49,804 nt of DNA from Aliivibrio sifiae (GTDB lineage Bacteria; Pseudomonadota; Gammaproteobacteria; Enterobacterales; Vibrionaceae). The stretch spans positions 2,002,879 to 2,052,682 of the forward strand of contig NZ_MSCP01000001.1 in the NCBI RefSeq assembly GCF_002954715.1, in the 5' to 3' direction. Each line of letters opens with the position of its first letter. Positions within the stretch are counted from its first letter, which is position 1. The position numbers were made by a program, and so were the translations under genes. This document shows, piece after piece, positions 35,713 to 44,980 of this stretch. Below the pieces are notes generated by a model. That model made no database searches. It saw nothing but the letters and a program-made list of their open reading frames with translations, and was not told where the DNA came from.

Positions 35713-38700
35713 CTACAGCTTTTCTTTCTCACTGTGTAACAAGGCATCATGTAATACGTTTTTCGCGTTATCAAAAATAGTCTGACCTAATTCGTCATTC
35801 CACTCGGGCCACATACGCATGACATAATCATTGCTGTTTTCACCCGCGTAACGAGTTCCATTATATTCATCAGCCATTTTTTTCAGTGCTTTTTCATGAG
35901 TTTCTTCATCGTCATTCCACACACCTTTTTTATCAATGTGTGCTTCTAGCCCGGCCAACGCAGCTTTTGGTAAATAAGGCAATGGCGCACAGTTACCAGA
36001 AATATAAAGGCTCAATATAACTTCTAAATGTTGATACGCTTTTTCTGTTTCGATTGGCTCAAAATGATAAATCGCATCGGTGCCAAAGAGATGAGTAAAT
36101 TGCTGTTGCTTCATCGCACACAAACAAAGATGATCAATCCACGTTGCTAGGATTTCATGTGAACGAATTTTACCCCCACGATAACGCAGCATTCCCGCTT
36201 GATAACGCTGTTTTAGCCAACCTTGCAATTCCATTTCACCATGATGAAAAGTAAAGCGTAAACGCACTTCTTGATCCTTTAATGGCGATGTCGTTAATGG
36301 CTGAATATGAGCCACTAACTCTTTTACCGTGTTCACTTCTTTGTCTGCCGCGATCTCACCAAAGCTACCAATAGGTAATTTTCCTTGCGCTTTTTGTTGC
36401 TGATAAAACTCACGACTTAGTTGAGATACTTGGTTAGGATCATCATAGGCCAATAACTCTTCTAGCAATTCTGATTTCATTCCATAGCCAGTACGACCAT
36501 CAATAGAAAACGGTTCATCATCTTCAACTCGACTCTCTACCGTTTCAAAAAATACTTTTAAACCACGATTAAAGAAATAGGCGACAGGTAAGCGCCAAAA
36601 GCGTTGTAGTTCGGTTAATTCAAGCTCTTTTGATTCTGGTGCAAATACTAAAGGTTCAGTTTGGAATTCTGGCGCGGCTTGGCCTTCGAGTTTTGCGGTT
36701 GGCAGCCATTCACTGGCATAACTGGTGTTATCACCCACAAAACTCTGTTGGCTATAAGGAACCAAAGGATGTTCTATTGTTAATTTTTTAACTAAGCGTT
36801 TAGCTGACTCTTCAGGGTTCAGCTCACTATCGCCATCTAGACAATAACTTTGCTGACAATACTCAAGCAGTTCACTCACCAAAACAGAAGGGGCTTTTTC
36901 TGTGTTATCTCGAATAGAGCGACCTATATAGCTGAGATAAAACGCTTTATTCGCCGATTGCAGTGCTTCTAAAAACAGATATCTATCATCATCTCGACGA
37001 GAGCGATCACCCGGCTTCATTCGTTTTTGCATTAAATCGAAACCTTCAACCGGCATGGTTCTCGGATAAGACCCATCTGTCATCCCAAGTAAACAGACCA
37101 CATCAAATGGGATTGAACGCATCGGCATCAAGGTACAGAAATTTACTTGTCCCGCTAAGAAACGCTGACTTGCTTTGCCACCAGATAAATTATTTTTTAG
37201 GTAATTATTAATGATCGCTGCTGAAATTGGCGCTTCAAAGCCCGCATCTTCTAAATTTTCTTCCAGTTTTTGCAATTGATCTCGAATGCTTTTAACGACC
37301 AGCTCACCTTCTAATTCGACAAGTAAAAAATCGTCCATTAGTTGGTTAATAATGGTGCGCCATGCATTAATTGTTTGCGCTTGGCCTAGGGTGATCTGAT
37401 AAGTCAAAAGTTGATCAATAAAGTGCGCTAAGTTACCTGCAATTTCGGCATTCATGCCTTGCACTTGTTCGTAACTCGCCATGCCTTCAAATAAACCAGC
37501 ATCTTGCTCCATAGCATAACCAAGCAACATTCTCTGAATACCAAATAACCATGAATTTTGATTATGTTCAGGAAGATCAAAATGTGCAGAGGTGCTGTTA
37601 TCCAATCCCCAGCGAATACCGGTTTCTTCTGCCCATCGTTTTACTATTTCAAACTGCTCGGCATTAAATTTAAAACGTGACATGACCGCAGGAACTTCCA
37701 ACAAACTTAATAGCTCTGATAAACCACAACGATTCTCAGGTAACGCCATTAAGTTCATGAAGGCCAATAACACTGGATTTTCTTGCTCAGCACTTTGATC
37801 GGAAATAGCAAAAGGAATGTAGCGATCGAATGCTGCGTTACCAAAGACGGCTTGGATCGCCGCACTGTACACATTGATATCTGCCACCATCACAATAATA
37901 TCGCGAGGTTTTAATTCTGGATCATTAGCAAACATATCCAATAATTGATCATGCAATACTTCTACTTCACGCATTGGGCTATGACATGAATGTAAAAGAA
38001 TCGAACGATCATCAGCGCTGATTGGTTGTTTGTGCTCACTGTTATCAAGCACATCATCACGACTGCGTTCTTCTAAATTTAAAATATCAGATTGGATAGA
38101 ATGTAAGAGGTTGTCATTATTTACATCAACAAAAGCATCAATCTCTTGCGCTTCCATTTCTGATAATAGACAAAGATTATCTCGACCTAATTTCCCCCAT
38201 GATGCAAGCAGTGAATTACCTACTTCTGAAGTGTGCAGCTCATCTTCAAAATTTGCATCAAGCGAGCCTTTTAATTGCTCCGTATCACCGATTTGCTCAC
38301 TGTGATCATCTAACCATTTTACTTGCAGACGATTACGCGCCTCTAAACGAGCGAGGTACTTTCTATCTCGAATTTCACCCCAGTAATAACGACAAGGATT
38401 GGTAAACATTAAATGCACATCAATGTGTTGCCCAAGAGCCGCTAGCGCATCTAAATAACGAGGAGGTAATGAAGTAATACCCACCACAAATAAACGCTTA
38501 GGCATGCCTTTTGGCAAGGTTCCCGTTTGCAAATAATTTTCTAAGGTTTCAATAAAGTGCTCGAACATATTGGCACGATGATAAGGAGAGTGACCCAGCG
38601 CTAGGGTTTGATCATACAGCGCTTGCCATAAAATAGGCTGCCAAGGATGTTCGCCTTCTAATTCTATAACCTCTTCACCCGCTTCCCATTTTTGGATCCA

Positions 38701-39132
38701 TTCTGGGCGGAATACTAAATATTGGTCAAAGATATCGGCAATTTTTGCAGCGAGTTGGTAGCACTTCAGTTGTTTGTCATCATTTTCTAAATAGCGTTGC
38801 AGTGGCGCAAATTCATCTTGTTTTAATAACTCTGGTAATAACGTCACTATCTTCCACGTCATGGCTTCTTTATTAAAAGCACTGCGCTTTGGCACGTCAT
38901 CCAGAACCTGAGTAAACAAGTCCCAAATAAAAGTAGCAGGAAGTGGAAAAGTAAGATTAGCGGCAATGCCTAACTCTTTGGCGAGTTCGATTTTAAGCCA
39001 TTGCGACATACCCGGGCTTTGAACGAGAATTTGTTCTTGCTCAAATGGGTTATCAAGAGGGTTTAGACGAATTAATTCAACGACAAGAGATTTAAGAACA
39101 TCAAGTTGATTTGAATGATAAACAGTAAACAC
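35713..39132 (-). CDS. recC: RecC, exodeoxyribonuclease V gamma chain
   Basis: 1139 aa, the normal RecC length. It has the fold of a dead SF1 helicase plus dead nuclease domain. The N-terminal FTVYHSNQLDVLKSLVVELI and LVQSPGMSQWLKIELA and the central MPMRSIPFDVVCLLGMTDG are hallmark blocks. It scans for the Chi sequence and splits the strands to RecB and RecD. Upstream is the TDT transporter with an 80-bp gap; recB follows after the non-coding gap. Confidence 0.97.
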   Translation of the reverse strand: MFTVYHSNQLDVLKSLVVELIRLNPLDNPFEQEQILVQSPGMSQWLKIELAKELGIAANLTFPLPATFIWDLFTQVLDDVPKRSAFNKEAMTWKIVTLLPELLKQDEFAPLQRYLENDDKQLKCYQLAAKIADIFDQYLVFRPEWIQKWEAGEEVIELEGEHPWQPILWQALYDQTLALGHSPYHRANMFEHFIETLENYLQTGTLPKGMPKRLFVVGITSLPPRYLDALAALGQHIDVHLMFTNPCRYYWGEIRDRKYLARLEARNRLQVKWLDDHSEQIGDTEQLKGSLDANFEDELHTSEVGNSLLASWGKLGRDNLCLLSEMEAQEIDAFVDVNNDNLLHSIQSDILNLEERSRDDVLDNSEHKQPISADDRSILLHSCHSPMREVEVLHDQLLDMFANDPELKPRDIIVMVADINVYSAAIQAVFGNAAFDRYIPFAISDQSAEQENPVLLAFMNLMALPENRCGLSELLSLLEVPAVMSRFKFNAEQFEIVKRWAEETGIRWGLDNSTSAHFDLPEHNQNSWLFGIQRMLLGYAMEQDAGLFEGMASYEQVQGMNAEIAGNLAHFIDQLLTYQITLGQAQTINAWRTIINQLMDDFLLVELEGELVVKSIRDQLQKLEENLEDAGFEAPISAAIINNYLKNNLSGGKASQRFLAGQVNFCTLMPMRSIPFDVVCLLGMTDGSYPRTMPVEGFDLMQKRMKPGDRSRRDDDRYLFLEALQSANKAFYLSYIGRSIRDNTEKAPSVLVSELLEYCQQSYCLDGDSELNPEESAKRLVKKLTIEHPLVPYSQQSFVGDNTSYASEWLPTAKLEGQAAPEFQTEPLVFAPESKELELTELQRFWRLPVAYFFNRGLKVFFETVESRVEDDEPFSIDGRTGYGMKSELLEELLAYDDPNQVSQLSREFYQQQKAQGKLPIGSFGEIAADKEVNTVKELVAHIQPLTTSPLKDQEVRLRFTFHHGEMELQGWLKQRYQAGMLRYRGGKIRSHEILATWIDHLCLCAMKQQQFTHLFGTDAIYHFEPIETEKAYQHLEVILSLYISGNCAPLPYLPKAALAGLEAHIDKKGVWNDDEETHEKALKKMADEYNGTRYAGENSNDYVMRMWPEWNDELGQTIFDNAKNVLHDALLHSEKEKL

Positions 39133-39212
39133 ACCCAGCTCGCTTATAAAGAAATGAAAGTCTCTATAGCTTAACGTAACTGGATGTGTTTTAAGAGAAA
39201 AAGATTACGAAT

Positions 39213-40202
39213 TTAGTGTGCGTGTTTAGGGTTTGCTAAACGATTAGCCATACGTGTTATTGGGCGATAATGTGCTAGATAATGCGCTGCGACATAACTC
39301 ACCACACAAGTAGCAACAACTAACTCAACAACCGCTAATGTTCTTACTTGGTAAACATAATCTGCGACTACACCTTGAGATAACATCCAGTTCGCCGTTT
39401 TAAATAATGCTGTCGCACCAATCACCATTGGGAAGGTAAATGCTGCATAGCCTGGACTAAATGGAAGTCTCATTAATTTAAAGAAAGCCATATAAATTAC
39501 GCTTGTCATTAATACGGCAATACCAAACAAAAGTGCAATAATCACTGGTGATGGAGATGCTGTTACAGTTAAATAGCCTGCTAAAGATAAGCTTGCTGGT
39601 GCAGCCATAATTGCAATCGTTGGTTTTGCAGCGTCTGGTACTTCATTACAAAACATTAAACGATAAATCATAATTGGTAGCATGATGGCATAAATGATTA
39701 ATCCAAACATTAATATCCAATGCGCTACTGGTGCTAATGTAGGGTTACCAGAAAAAGAAACATCCGCCACAACTAACCCAACAGGTGGAACGAACCAACT
39801 TGGCACCATGTGGTGTAGTTCAAAATCTTTTGCTCGATGATAAATAAAAGAGATTAAGAAAATAAGATGAAGTGCAATTGCAGCAAGCCATAAAGCATCA
39901 CCAGCCGCTGGATAAAAATGCCCAAGACTGCTTGATACAACCATTGTGCCCATCGCAAATGTTGGAGCTACACTGCCGACAACAGGGTGAGCAAGTTCGC
40001 TCCATAATACCGCAGGGTGTAATAAAAATTTAATCGCTAAAACAAGTAACAATACAGAAGCTATTGCTGCTGAAGTCCATTGAGCATATCCATGGAAAGG
40101 AAGAGCATTCTCCCAACACCAACCTAAACTCGCAATCCCAAGAGCTAACCCTGCCATTGGCGTTGGAGCACCCGCTACTTTTTGTTTTGTGTAATTAAGC
40201 AT
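39213..40202 (-). CDS. TDT-family transporter (TehA/SLAC1 type)
   Basis: 329 aa with about ten membrane helices. N-terminal PTPMAGLALGIASLGW and HPVVGSVAPTFAMGTMV are typical of the tellurite-resistance/dicarboxylate transporter family, whose members move C4-dicarboxylates, anions or sulfite. The substrate cannot be read from sequence. A divergent LysR regulator resembling YeiE, whose E. coli relative senses sulfite, suggests sulfite export as one possibility. The last residues are rich in His and Lys. Confidence 0.85.
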   Translation of the reverse strand: MLNYTKQKVAGAPTPMAGLALGIASLGWCWENALPFHGYAQWTSAAIASVLLLVLAIKFLLHPAVLWSELAHPVVGSVAPTFAMGTMVVSSSLGHFYPAAGDALWLAAIALHLIFLISFIYHRAKDFELHHMVPSWFVPPVGLVVADVSFSGNPTLAPVAHWILMFGLIIYAIMLPIMIYRLMFCNEVPDAAKPTIAIMAAPASLSLAGYLTVTASPSPVIIALLFGIAVLMTSVIYMAFFKLMRLPFSPGYAAFTFPMVIGATALFKTANWMLSQGVVADYVYQVRTLAVVELVVATCVVSYVAAHYLAHYRPITRMANRLANPKHAH

Positions 40203-40286
40203 GACATTGTTCTCTTTACTATTTAACGATGAAGCTATTTTATCGCTTTCTTTTCATTAATAAAATTTGAATAAAATAAATGCTAA

Positions 40287-40303
40287 GTTAAAATAAATTT
40301 AAC
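40287..40303. promoter_or_regulatory. Candidate LysR operator between the TDT and LysR genes
   Basis: GTTAAA-ATAAA-TTTAAC is a perfect 17-bp inverted repeat of the T-N11-A kind favoured by LysR regulators. It lies 25 bp before the LysR gene and about 85 bp before the TDT gene, in the only region that could control both. Confidence 0.6.
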
Positions 40304-40327
40304 AATAATAATTTAGGACTTCCTGTC

Positions 40328-41206
40328 ATGAGAATTTCACTAAAACAGCTCAATGTATTTACAGCAATCGCTCAAGAAAAAACAATGACAAAAGCGGCTG
40401 AAAGACTTTTTATTACAAAGCCAGCGGTTAGTCTTTCATTATCTGAACTTGAAAAAAACTTGGGTTACAAAATATTTGATCGCGTAAATAATCGTTTAGT
40501 GCTAAATAGTGAAGGCCGTCAACTTCTTCCTTTAGCTGACGAATTACTAGAACGAGCAGAAGCTATTGAACATCAATTTACTGTAGACAGCCAACTAACT
40601 GGTTCATTAAATATTGGTGCCAGTGATACGATAGGCAATCATATAGCACCAGTATTACTTAATAAATTTCAACAACAACATCCTTGTGATATCCAACAAT
40701 TATTAATTTCCAATACTGCACAAATCATAAATCGATTATTGGAGTTTCAATTAGATATAGGTTTAGTTGAAGGTAAAGTACATCATCCAAAATTAAATAT
40801 AATTGAATGGCAATGTGATGAGATGTATTTAGTGTGCGCCCCTTCTCATTCGTTGGCAACTAAGAATCAAATTAGCTTAGATGATTTAGAACATTCCACT
40901 TGGTTATTACGCGAAGAAGGCTCTGGTAGTCGAGAATATTTTATTAATCATATCGCAGCTAATTTGAACGATTGGCATGAATCATTAAAACTGCATACCA
41001 CTGAAGCAATAATTAATTGTTGTTCACAAAACATGGGGTTAGCCTGTTTATCTCAACTTGCCGCTCAAAATGCGATTAATGACGGTCGGTTGGTTAAATT
41101 GCCTTATGACAAAGATTTAGCTCGACAATACTGGTTACTAGTACATAAAGAAAAATACCAAACACCATTACTGCAATATTTTATGAGTTTCATCCAACAA
41201 AAATGA
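40328..41206 (+). CDS. LysR-type regulator, YeiE-like
   Basis: 292 aa. Helix-turn-helix at about 5-62 (MTKAAERLFITKPAVSLSLSELE). The effector domain has the blocks ASDTIGNHIAPVLL, LEFQLDIGLVEG and WLLREEGSGSRE, which closely follow E. coli YeiE. YeiE responds to sulfite and activates genes for coping with it. Divergent from the TDT transporter with a palindrome between, so it probably controls that gene and itself. A CbbR/CysB-like alternative cannot be excluded. Confidence 0.82.
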   Translation: MRISLKQLNVFTAIAQEKTMTKAAERLFITKPAVSLSLSELEKNLGYKIFDRVNNRLVLNSEGRQLLPLADELLERAEAIEHQFTVDSQLTGSLNIGASDTIGNHIAPVLLNKFQQQHPCDIQQLLISNTAQIINRLLEFQLDIGLVEGKVHHPKLNIIEWQCDEMYLVCAPSHSLATKNQISLDDLEHSTWLLREEGSGSREYFINHIAANLNDWHESLKLHTTEAIINCCSQNMGLACLSQLAAQNAINDGRLVKLPYDKDLARQYWLLVHKEKYQTPLLQYFMSFIQQK

Positions 41207-41234
41207 GGCTATTTCGCCTCATTTCAAATCAATC

Positions 41235-41870
41235 TTAACGTTGATGAGCAGGAAGATCGTGAGTTTCATAAGCATCTGCAAATGAATGGTTACGATCTCG
41301 ATGCTTTGCTTCATCATCGCGGATCTTAAGAATCACATCTCGTAGCATCGCATCTTGTGGCAGCTGATAATAATCTATCGCGATTTGTGGCGCGGCTTCA
41401 TTCTCAACCTCTCCCTCATCAATCTTAGCTAAATATTCTGTGTAGCTTTTACATGCTTCTTCTTCAAAATACCCAACGACACGGTGTGCTATTTTTGATG
41501 AAAGTAGATAAATAAAACTATAAACCACCATAAAGACACCTTGGCCTAATAAAACTAATGTTCGTTCTATCCAACGTGGCTTAGCTATATCTAGAAATAT
41601 CATTAAGTGCATTCTTTCATTTTCAGCTTCACTTAATAACTCACAGATCCAACCTTCATCGTCTTTCATTCGACGCAATGCCTTTAAGTGATTAAACATC
41701 CCTGCAACCATGCCAGGAACTGCCGCTATCGTTTCTAGAATAACGGCTCTCTTCGCATACTGTGAACCATAAAAAATATTCAAAAGAAATTTTAAGCACT
41801 GTGTAATTTTATAAGCAATACGTTCTGAAATTTTTGTCGTTTCTTTATGTTTCAATTCAAAATTTGACAT
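41235..41870 (-). CDS. aox: Alternative oxidase (AOX)
   Basis: 211 aa from the ATG at 41870. A di-iron ubiquinol oxidase of the inner membrane that reduces O2 to water without pumping protons. All iron ligands are visible: Glu46 in LET, Glu85 and His88 in NERMH, the Glu of FEEEA (136-138), and Glu187 and His190 in DEAKHRD. In V. fischeri aox is repressed by NsrR and induced by nitric oxide. A perfect NsrR-type palindrome lies at 41890-41912, immediately upstream, which also argues against the longer frame that would start inside it. Confidence 0.96.
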   Translation of the reverse strand: MSNFELKHKETTKISERIAYKITQCLKFLLNIFYGSQYAKRAVILETIAAVPGMVAGMFNHLKALRRMKDDEGWICELLSEAENERMHLMIFLDIAKPRWIERTLVLLGQGVFMVVYSFIYLLSSKIAHRVVGYFEEEACKSYTEYLAKIDEGEVENEAAPQIAIDYYQLPQDAMLRDVILKIRDDEAKHRDRNHSFADAYETHDLPAHQR

Positions 41871-41889
41871 AGCTGCATACTCTTTTCTA

Positions 41890-41912
41890 AAGTTGCATTT
41901 AAAATACAACTT
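41890..41912. promoter_or_regulatory. NsrR operator of aox
   Basis: AAGTTGCATTTAAAATACAACTT fits AAG-N-TG-N-ATTT-N-AAAT-N-CA-N-CTT in every fixed position. It lies 20 bp before the aox start. Binding of NsrR, a nitric-oxide-sensitive iron-sulfur repressor, would make aox respond to NO. Confidence 0.9.
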
Positions 41913-42020
41913 TAAGTCTAGTTACTCAACTTTTTTTAACTAAAAAATAATAAAATCATTTTATTAAATGTTAACTCTATCTGACTTTAACTGGTGAAAG
42001 TGGACAAAAAAACTCAATTA

Positions 42021-42036
42021 CTGTATAAAATACCAG
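42021..42036. promoter_or_regulatory. LexA box of yebG
   Basis: CTGTATAAAATACCAG matches the SOS consensus CTG-N10-CAG exactly in its fixed positions and in most of the AT-rich centre. It lies 24 bp before the yebG start, consistent with damage-induced expression. Confidence 0.9.
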
Positions 42037-42059
42037 TTAATTTAATAGGAGAGACGACC

Positions 42060-42350
42060 ATGGCTGTTATCGTCAAATATGTAGTTGAGCGCAACGGAGA
42101 AGAGAAGATGACTTTTACCTCTAAGACTGAAGCCGATGCTTATGACAAAATGCTGGATGTTGCAGATGAGCTTTTTACTCTGCTAAACGAAAGTAATTTA
42201 ATTGAAGATGAAGGGAAACAAGAAGAGTTGTCTCTTTACTTAGCGAAACATAAAGAAGATGTCTTAGTTGCTTTAGGTGCTAAACGTAAGCCTGCACCTA
42301 AAAAAGCAAAAATTGAAGCAGTAAAAGACGAAGAATCTGACGCGGCTTAA
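42060..42350 (+). CDS. yebG: YebG, SOS-induced protein
   Basis: 96 aa from the ATG at 42060, which has an AGGAGA ribosome site; the frame extends upstream through the LexA box and that part is not translated. MAVIVKYVVERNGEEKMTFTSKTEADAYDKML is the YebG pattern. The C-terminus is rich in Lys and Ala. It is a conserved SOS-regulon protein; the exact role is unknown. Flanked by a LexA box and a strong terminator; divergent from aox. Confidence 0.95.
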   Translation: MAVIVKYVVERNGEEKMTFTSKTEADAYDKMLDVADELFTLLNESNLIEDEGKQEELSLYLAKHKEDVLVALGAKRKPAPKKAKIEAVKDEESDAA

Positions 42351-42377
42351 TTCTAAAAAGAAAATACATTAAAATAC

Positions 42378-42410
42378 AAATAGCAGCCTAATGAGCTGCT
42401 ATTTTATTTT
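42378..42410 (+). terminator. yebG terminator
   Basis: AAATAGCAGC (42378-42387) pairs with GCTGCTATTT (42395-42404), followed by TATTTT. A typical intrinsic terminator. Confidence 0.88.
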
Positions 42411-42569
42411 CTGCTCCCTATCTATTAATTGCCTTTTCTTACACTCTTTCTTCATTCTTAGTAAATATTTCTTACTTTCGCCCTTCTATATCACAGCAAC
42501 TCTCTTTATGATGTGAAGTAAGATTTACTTTTAAATACTAATATTTATATGGAAATGGAGAATCATTAC

Positions 42570-43601
42570 ATGGCTCATTTTGCTCTTGCCTTTGGTACTG
42601 CAACAAAAAACCGCGACAATAAAATCATTGAAGCATTTTTCCCACACCCAGTATTAAACCCTTCTGAAGCGCTAGTTAATTCTATTGCTCAAGCAAGTGG
42701 TTATGCTGAAGGCAATCAAGCTATCGAAGTTTCTTCTGAGGTTTGTACTGAACTTGCTAATGCATTTGCAGCAAACGGCGATATTGCAAACGCAGCATTT
42801 GCAGAAAAAGCAGTTCAATCTAAACAACCTCTTGTTCTTGTTGTTCTAGCGACTGATGAGCAATCTCAATCTGTTGCTGAAGGTTTCTTAAAGCTTCAAC
42901 TTATCTCTAACCGTTTAGTTAAGCCACATGGCACTGTATTAGATGGTATTTTTGGTCTTCTTCACAACATTGCGTGGACTAATCAAGGTCCTATCGATCT
43001 TCCTGAACTTGCTGATCGTCAAATCGAAGCTCGTCTAGCTGGCGAAACACTGACTGTCGATTGTGTTGATAAATTCCCTAAAATGGTTGATTACGTTGTT
43101 CCTACTGGTATCCGTATTGCTGATACTTCACGTGTTCGTTTAGGCGCTCATGTAGGTGAAGGAACTACAGTGATGCATGAAGGATTCATCAACTTTAACG
43201 CAGGTACTACTGGCGTGAGCATGGTTGAAGGTCGTATCTCTGCGGGTGTTGTTGTGGGTAATGGCTCTGATATCGGCGGTGGTGCTTCTATCATGGGTAC
43301 ACTTTCTGGTGGCGGTAAGATGGTTATCTCTATTGGTGAGAACTGTCTACTTGGCGCAAATGCTGGTCTTGGTTTCCCAATGGGTGATCGTTGTACGATT
43401 GAATCTGGCTTATACGTTACTGCTGGCACAAAAGTAAGCATGCTAGATAACCAAGGTAAAGAAGTTGAAATTGCGAAAGCTCGCGATCTTGCTGGCAAAA
43501 CAGATCTTCTGTTCCGTCGCAACTCTATCACTGGTCAAATCGAATGTTTAACAAATAAATCTGCAGTTGAACTAAACAGCGAATTACACAGTAATAACTA
43601 A
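42570..43601 (+). CDS. dapD: DapD, tetrahydrodipicolinate N-succinyltransferase
   Basis: 343 aa from the ATG at 42570 (GGAG ribosome site nine bases before); the frame runs seven codons further upstream. The length and the start AHFALAFGTATKNRDNKI are those of the Vibrio-type DapD, longer than the E. coli enzyme. The C-terminal half is a left-handed beta-helix made of hexapeptide repeats (GAHVGEGTTVMHEG and following). It transfers succinate from succinyl-CoA in lysine and diaminopimelate synthesis. Codon use suggests high expression. Confidence 0.95.
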   Translation: MAHFALAFGTATKNRDNKIIEAFFPHPVLNPSEALVNSIAQASGYAEGNQAIEVSSEVCTELANAFAANGDIANAAFAEKAVQSKQPLVLVVLATDEQSQSVAEGFLKLQLISNRLVKPHGTVLDGIFGLLHNIAWTNQGPIDLPELADRQIEARLAGETLTVDCVDKFPKMVDYVVPTGIRIADTSRVRLGAHVGEGTTVMHEGFINFNAGTTGVSMVEGRISAGVVVGNGSDIGGGASIMGTLSGGGKMVISIGENCLLGANAGLGFPMGDRCTIESGLYVTAGTKVSMLDNQGKEVEIAKARDLAGKTDLLFRRNSITGQIECLTNKSAVELNSELHSNN

Positions 43602-43660
43602 TTTTTGATTGAATGATCTGAGTATGTTCATACTCCATTCATAGAGACCAAGATAATATG

Positions 43661-43696
43661 ATGGCCAGTAACTTAATTGTTACTGGCCATTTTTAT
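43661..43696 (+). terminator. dapD terminator
   Basis: ATGGCCAGTAAC (43661-43672) pairs perfectly with GTTACTGGCCAT (43679-43690), followed by TTTTATTT. A strong intrinsic terminator. Confidence 0.93.
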
Positions 43697-43712
43697 TTAT
43701 ATAGGAAACTCA

Positions 43713-43901
43713 ATGAGACTATTACTTGCTTTATTACTGCCTTGGTTACAGTTTTTTACTATAGGTCGTCCATTTAGCGGCATCATTTGTCTTATCTTAC
43801 AAATAACATTAATCGGTTGGATCCCTGCCGCCATTTGGTCGGTTTATGCACTAAGTCAATATAGAACAGATGAGAAAATTAAAGACGCTTTAGGACGATA
43901 G
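43713..43901 (+). CDS. Pmp3/YqaE-family small membrane protein
   Basis: 62 aa from the ATG at 43713 with an AGGAAA ribosome site. Two hydrophobic helices are separated by FTIGRPFSG; the second ends in LIGWIPAAIWSVYAL, the Pmp3/YqaE signature. Family members are small inner-membrane proteins tied to membrane potential and salt stress in yeast and plants; the bacterial role is unclear. It lies behind the dapD terminator and has no obvious partner. Confidence 0.85.
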   Translation: MRLLLALLLPWLQFFTIGRPFSGIICLILQITLIGWIPAAIWSVYALSQYRTDEKIKDALGR

Positions 43902-43932
43902 AGTTCAACTACACTTATCTCAAAAAAACAGC

Positions 43933-44871
43933 CTAACCCTCAGTTCTATAGGCTATAACGCTTTTTTCAATGGTTTGAATGAGTAGTTCTTTGAGCCATT
44001 GATAACGTTTGTTTTCTTTATTTCTTGTTTGCCAAATTAATTGAATATCAAACTCACCAACATTAATGGGAGGCTCTGAGTGCACGAGTTTTTCAGAAAA
44101 AAGATCGAGCTGAGCCATAAGTTCTGGAACCACACAAATCAAATCTCTTTTTTTCATTAAGTGCCTAATGGTTAAAAAATGTTTAGATGCCACGCTAACA
44201 GCACGATTCACCCCTAACGCTTTTAACTCTTTATCTACGCCTGTTTTTAATGCGCCATCAGGACTCACTAGCGCATGGGGCAAAGAAATGTAATCAGCTA
44301 GACTAATTGGTGCTTTAAATTGATGCCTCATGCCATCCCACATACATACGTGTTTTTCTCTATATAAGGTTTGATATTGAAACTCTTTTTGCTCAGGCTT
44401 CATACTACCAATCACTAAATCAAGTGGCTCTGAATCAAATCTATCTTGGTAATTGGCTTTATCTACTGTGGTAAAACATAACTGTGCATTTGGTGCTAAC
44501 TGATGAATAGCATCAAAAATATCAGCAGCAAAAAGAAGCTCTGCGTAATCTGTCATTCCTATTTTAAACGTACCAGTAAACTCATTCGCTTCAAACGTAT
44601 CTACTTTTAAAATATCCCCTGAGATTGTCTGTAATACCTGAGTGATCATTGGATATAGCTGATTAGCTTTGGCTGTCGGGATCATTTTATGCCCTTGTCG
44701 CTCAAACAAAGGATCATTTAATAATTCACGTAAACGAGCAAGACTATGACTCATCGCTGATTGCCCAACAAATAATTTATTTGCTGCTAATGAAACACTT
44801 CTTGTGTCCATTAATGCACTAAACACGACCAATAAATTAAGATCTACCGCCTTCCAATTAATTTCATTCAT
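43933..44871 (-). CDS. LysR-type regulator (NodD/PcpR-like)
   Basis: 312 aa. N-terminal MNEINWKAVDLNLLVVFSALMDTRSVSLAANKL is typical of the NodD/LeuO-like branch of LysR proteins; helix-turn-helix at about 27-48 (VSLAANKLFVGQSAMSHSL). Divergent from the chrA-like gene with a 109-bp shared region, so that gene is the likely target. Effector unknown. Confidence 0.85.
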   Translation of the reverse strand: MNEINWKAVDLNLLVVFSALMDTRSVSLAANKLFVGQSAMSHSLARLRELLNDPLFERQGHKMIPTAKANQLYPMITQVLQTISGDILKVDTFEANEFTGTFKIGMTDYAELLFAADIFDAIHQLAPNAQLCFTTVDKANYQDRFDSEPLDLVIGSMKPEQKEFQYQTLYREKHVCMWDGMRHQFKAPISLADYISLPHALVSPDGALKTGVDKELKALGVNRAVSVASKHFLTIRHLMKKRDLICVVPELMAQLDLFSEKLVHSEPPINVGEFDIQLIWQTRNKENKRYQWLKELLIQTIEKSVIAYRTEG

Positions 44872-44980
44872 AGTTAGTAGTAATTTAATCGATTTGAATA
44901 ATTGGATAGTAACTCGTAATCTTTATCCCATCAAAATGGAATGTCCGAATTTGGATGATACGTCAAAAGTTGAGTAGATT

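Noticed and set aside
35585-35785. Plus-strand frame of 66 codons in the recC-recB gap
   Set aside because: It runs into the recC 3' end on the opposite strand, and its Phe/Leu-rich product is simply the complement of the Lys/Glu-rich repeat.
43148-43531. Minus-strand frame of 127 codons inside dapD
   Set aside because: Antisense shadow of a highly expressed gene with strong codon bias; Pro/Ser-rich product with no family.
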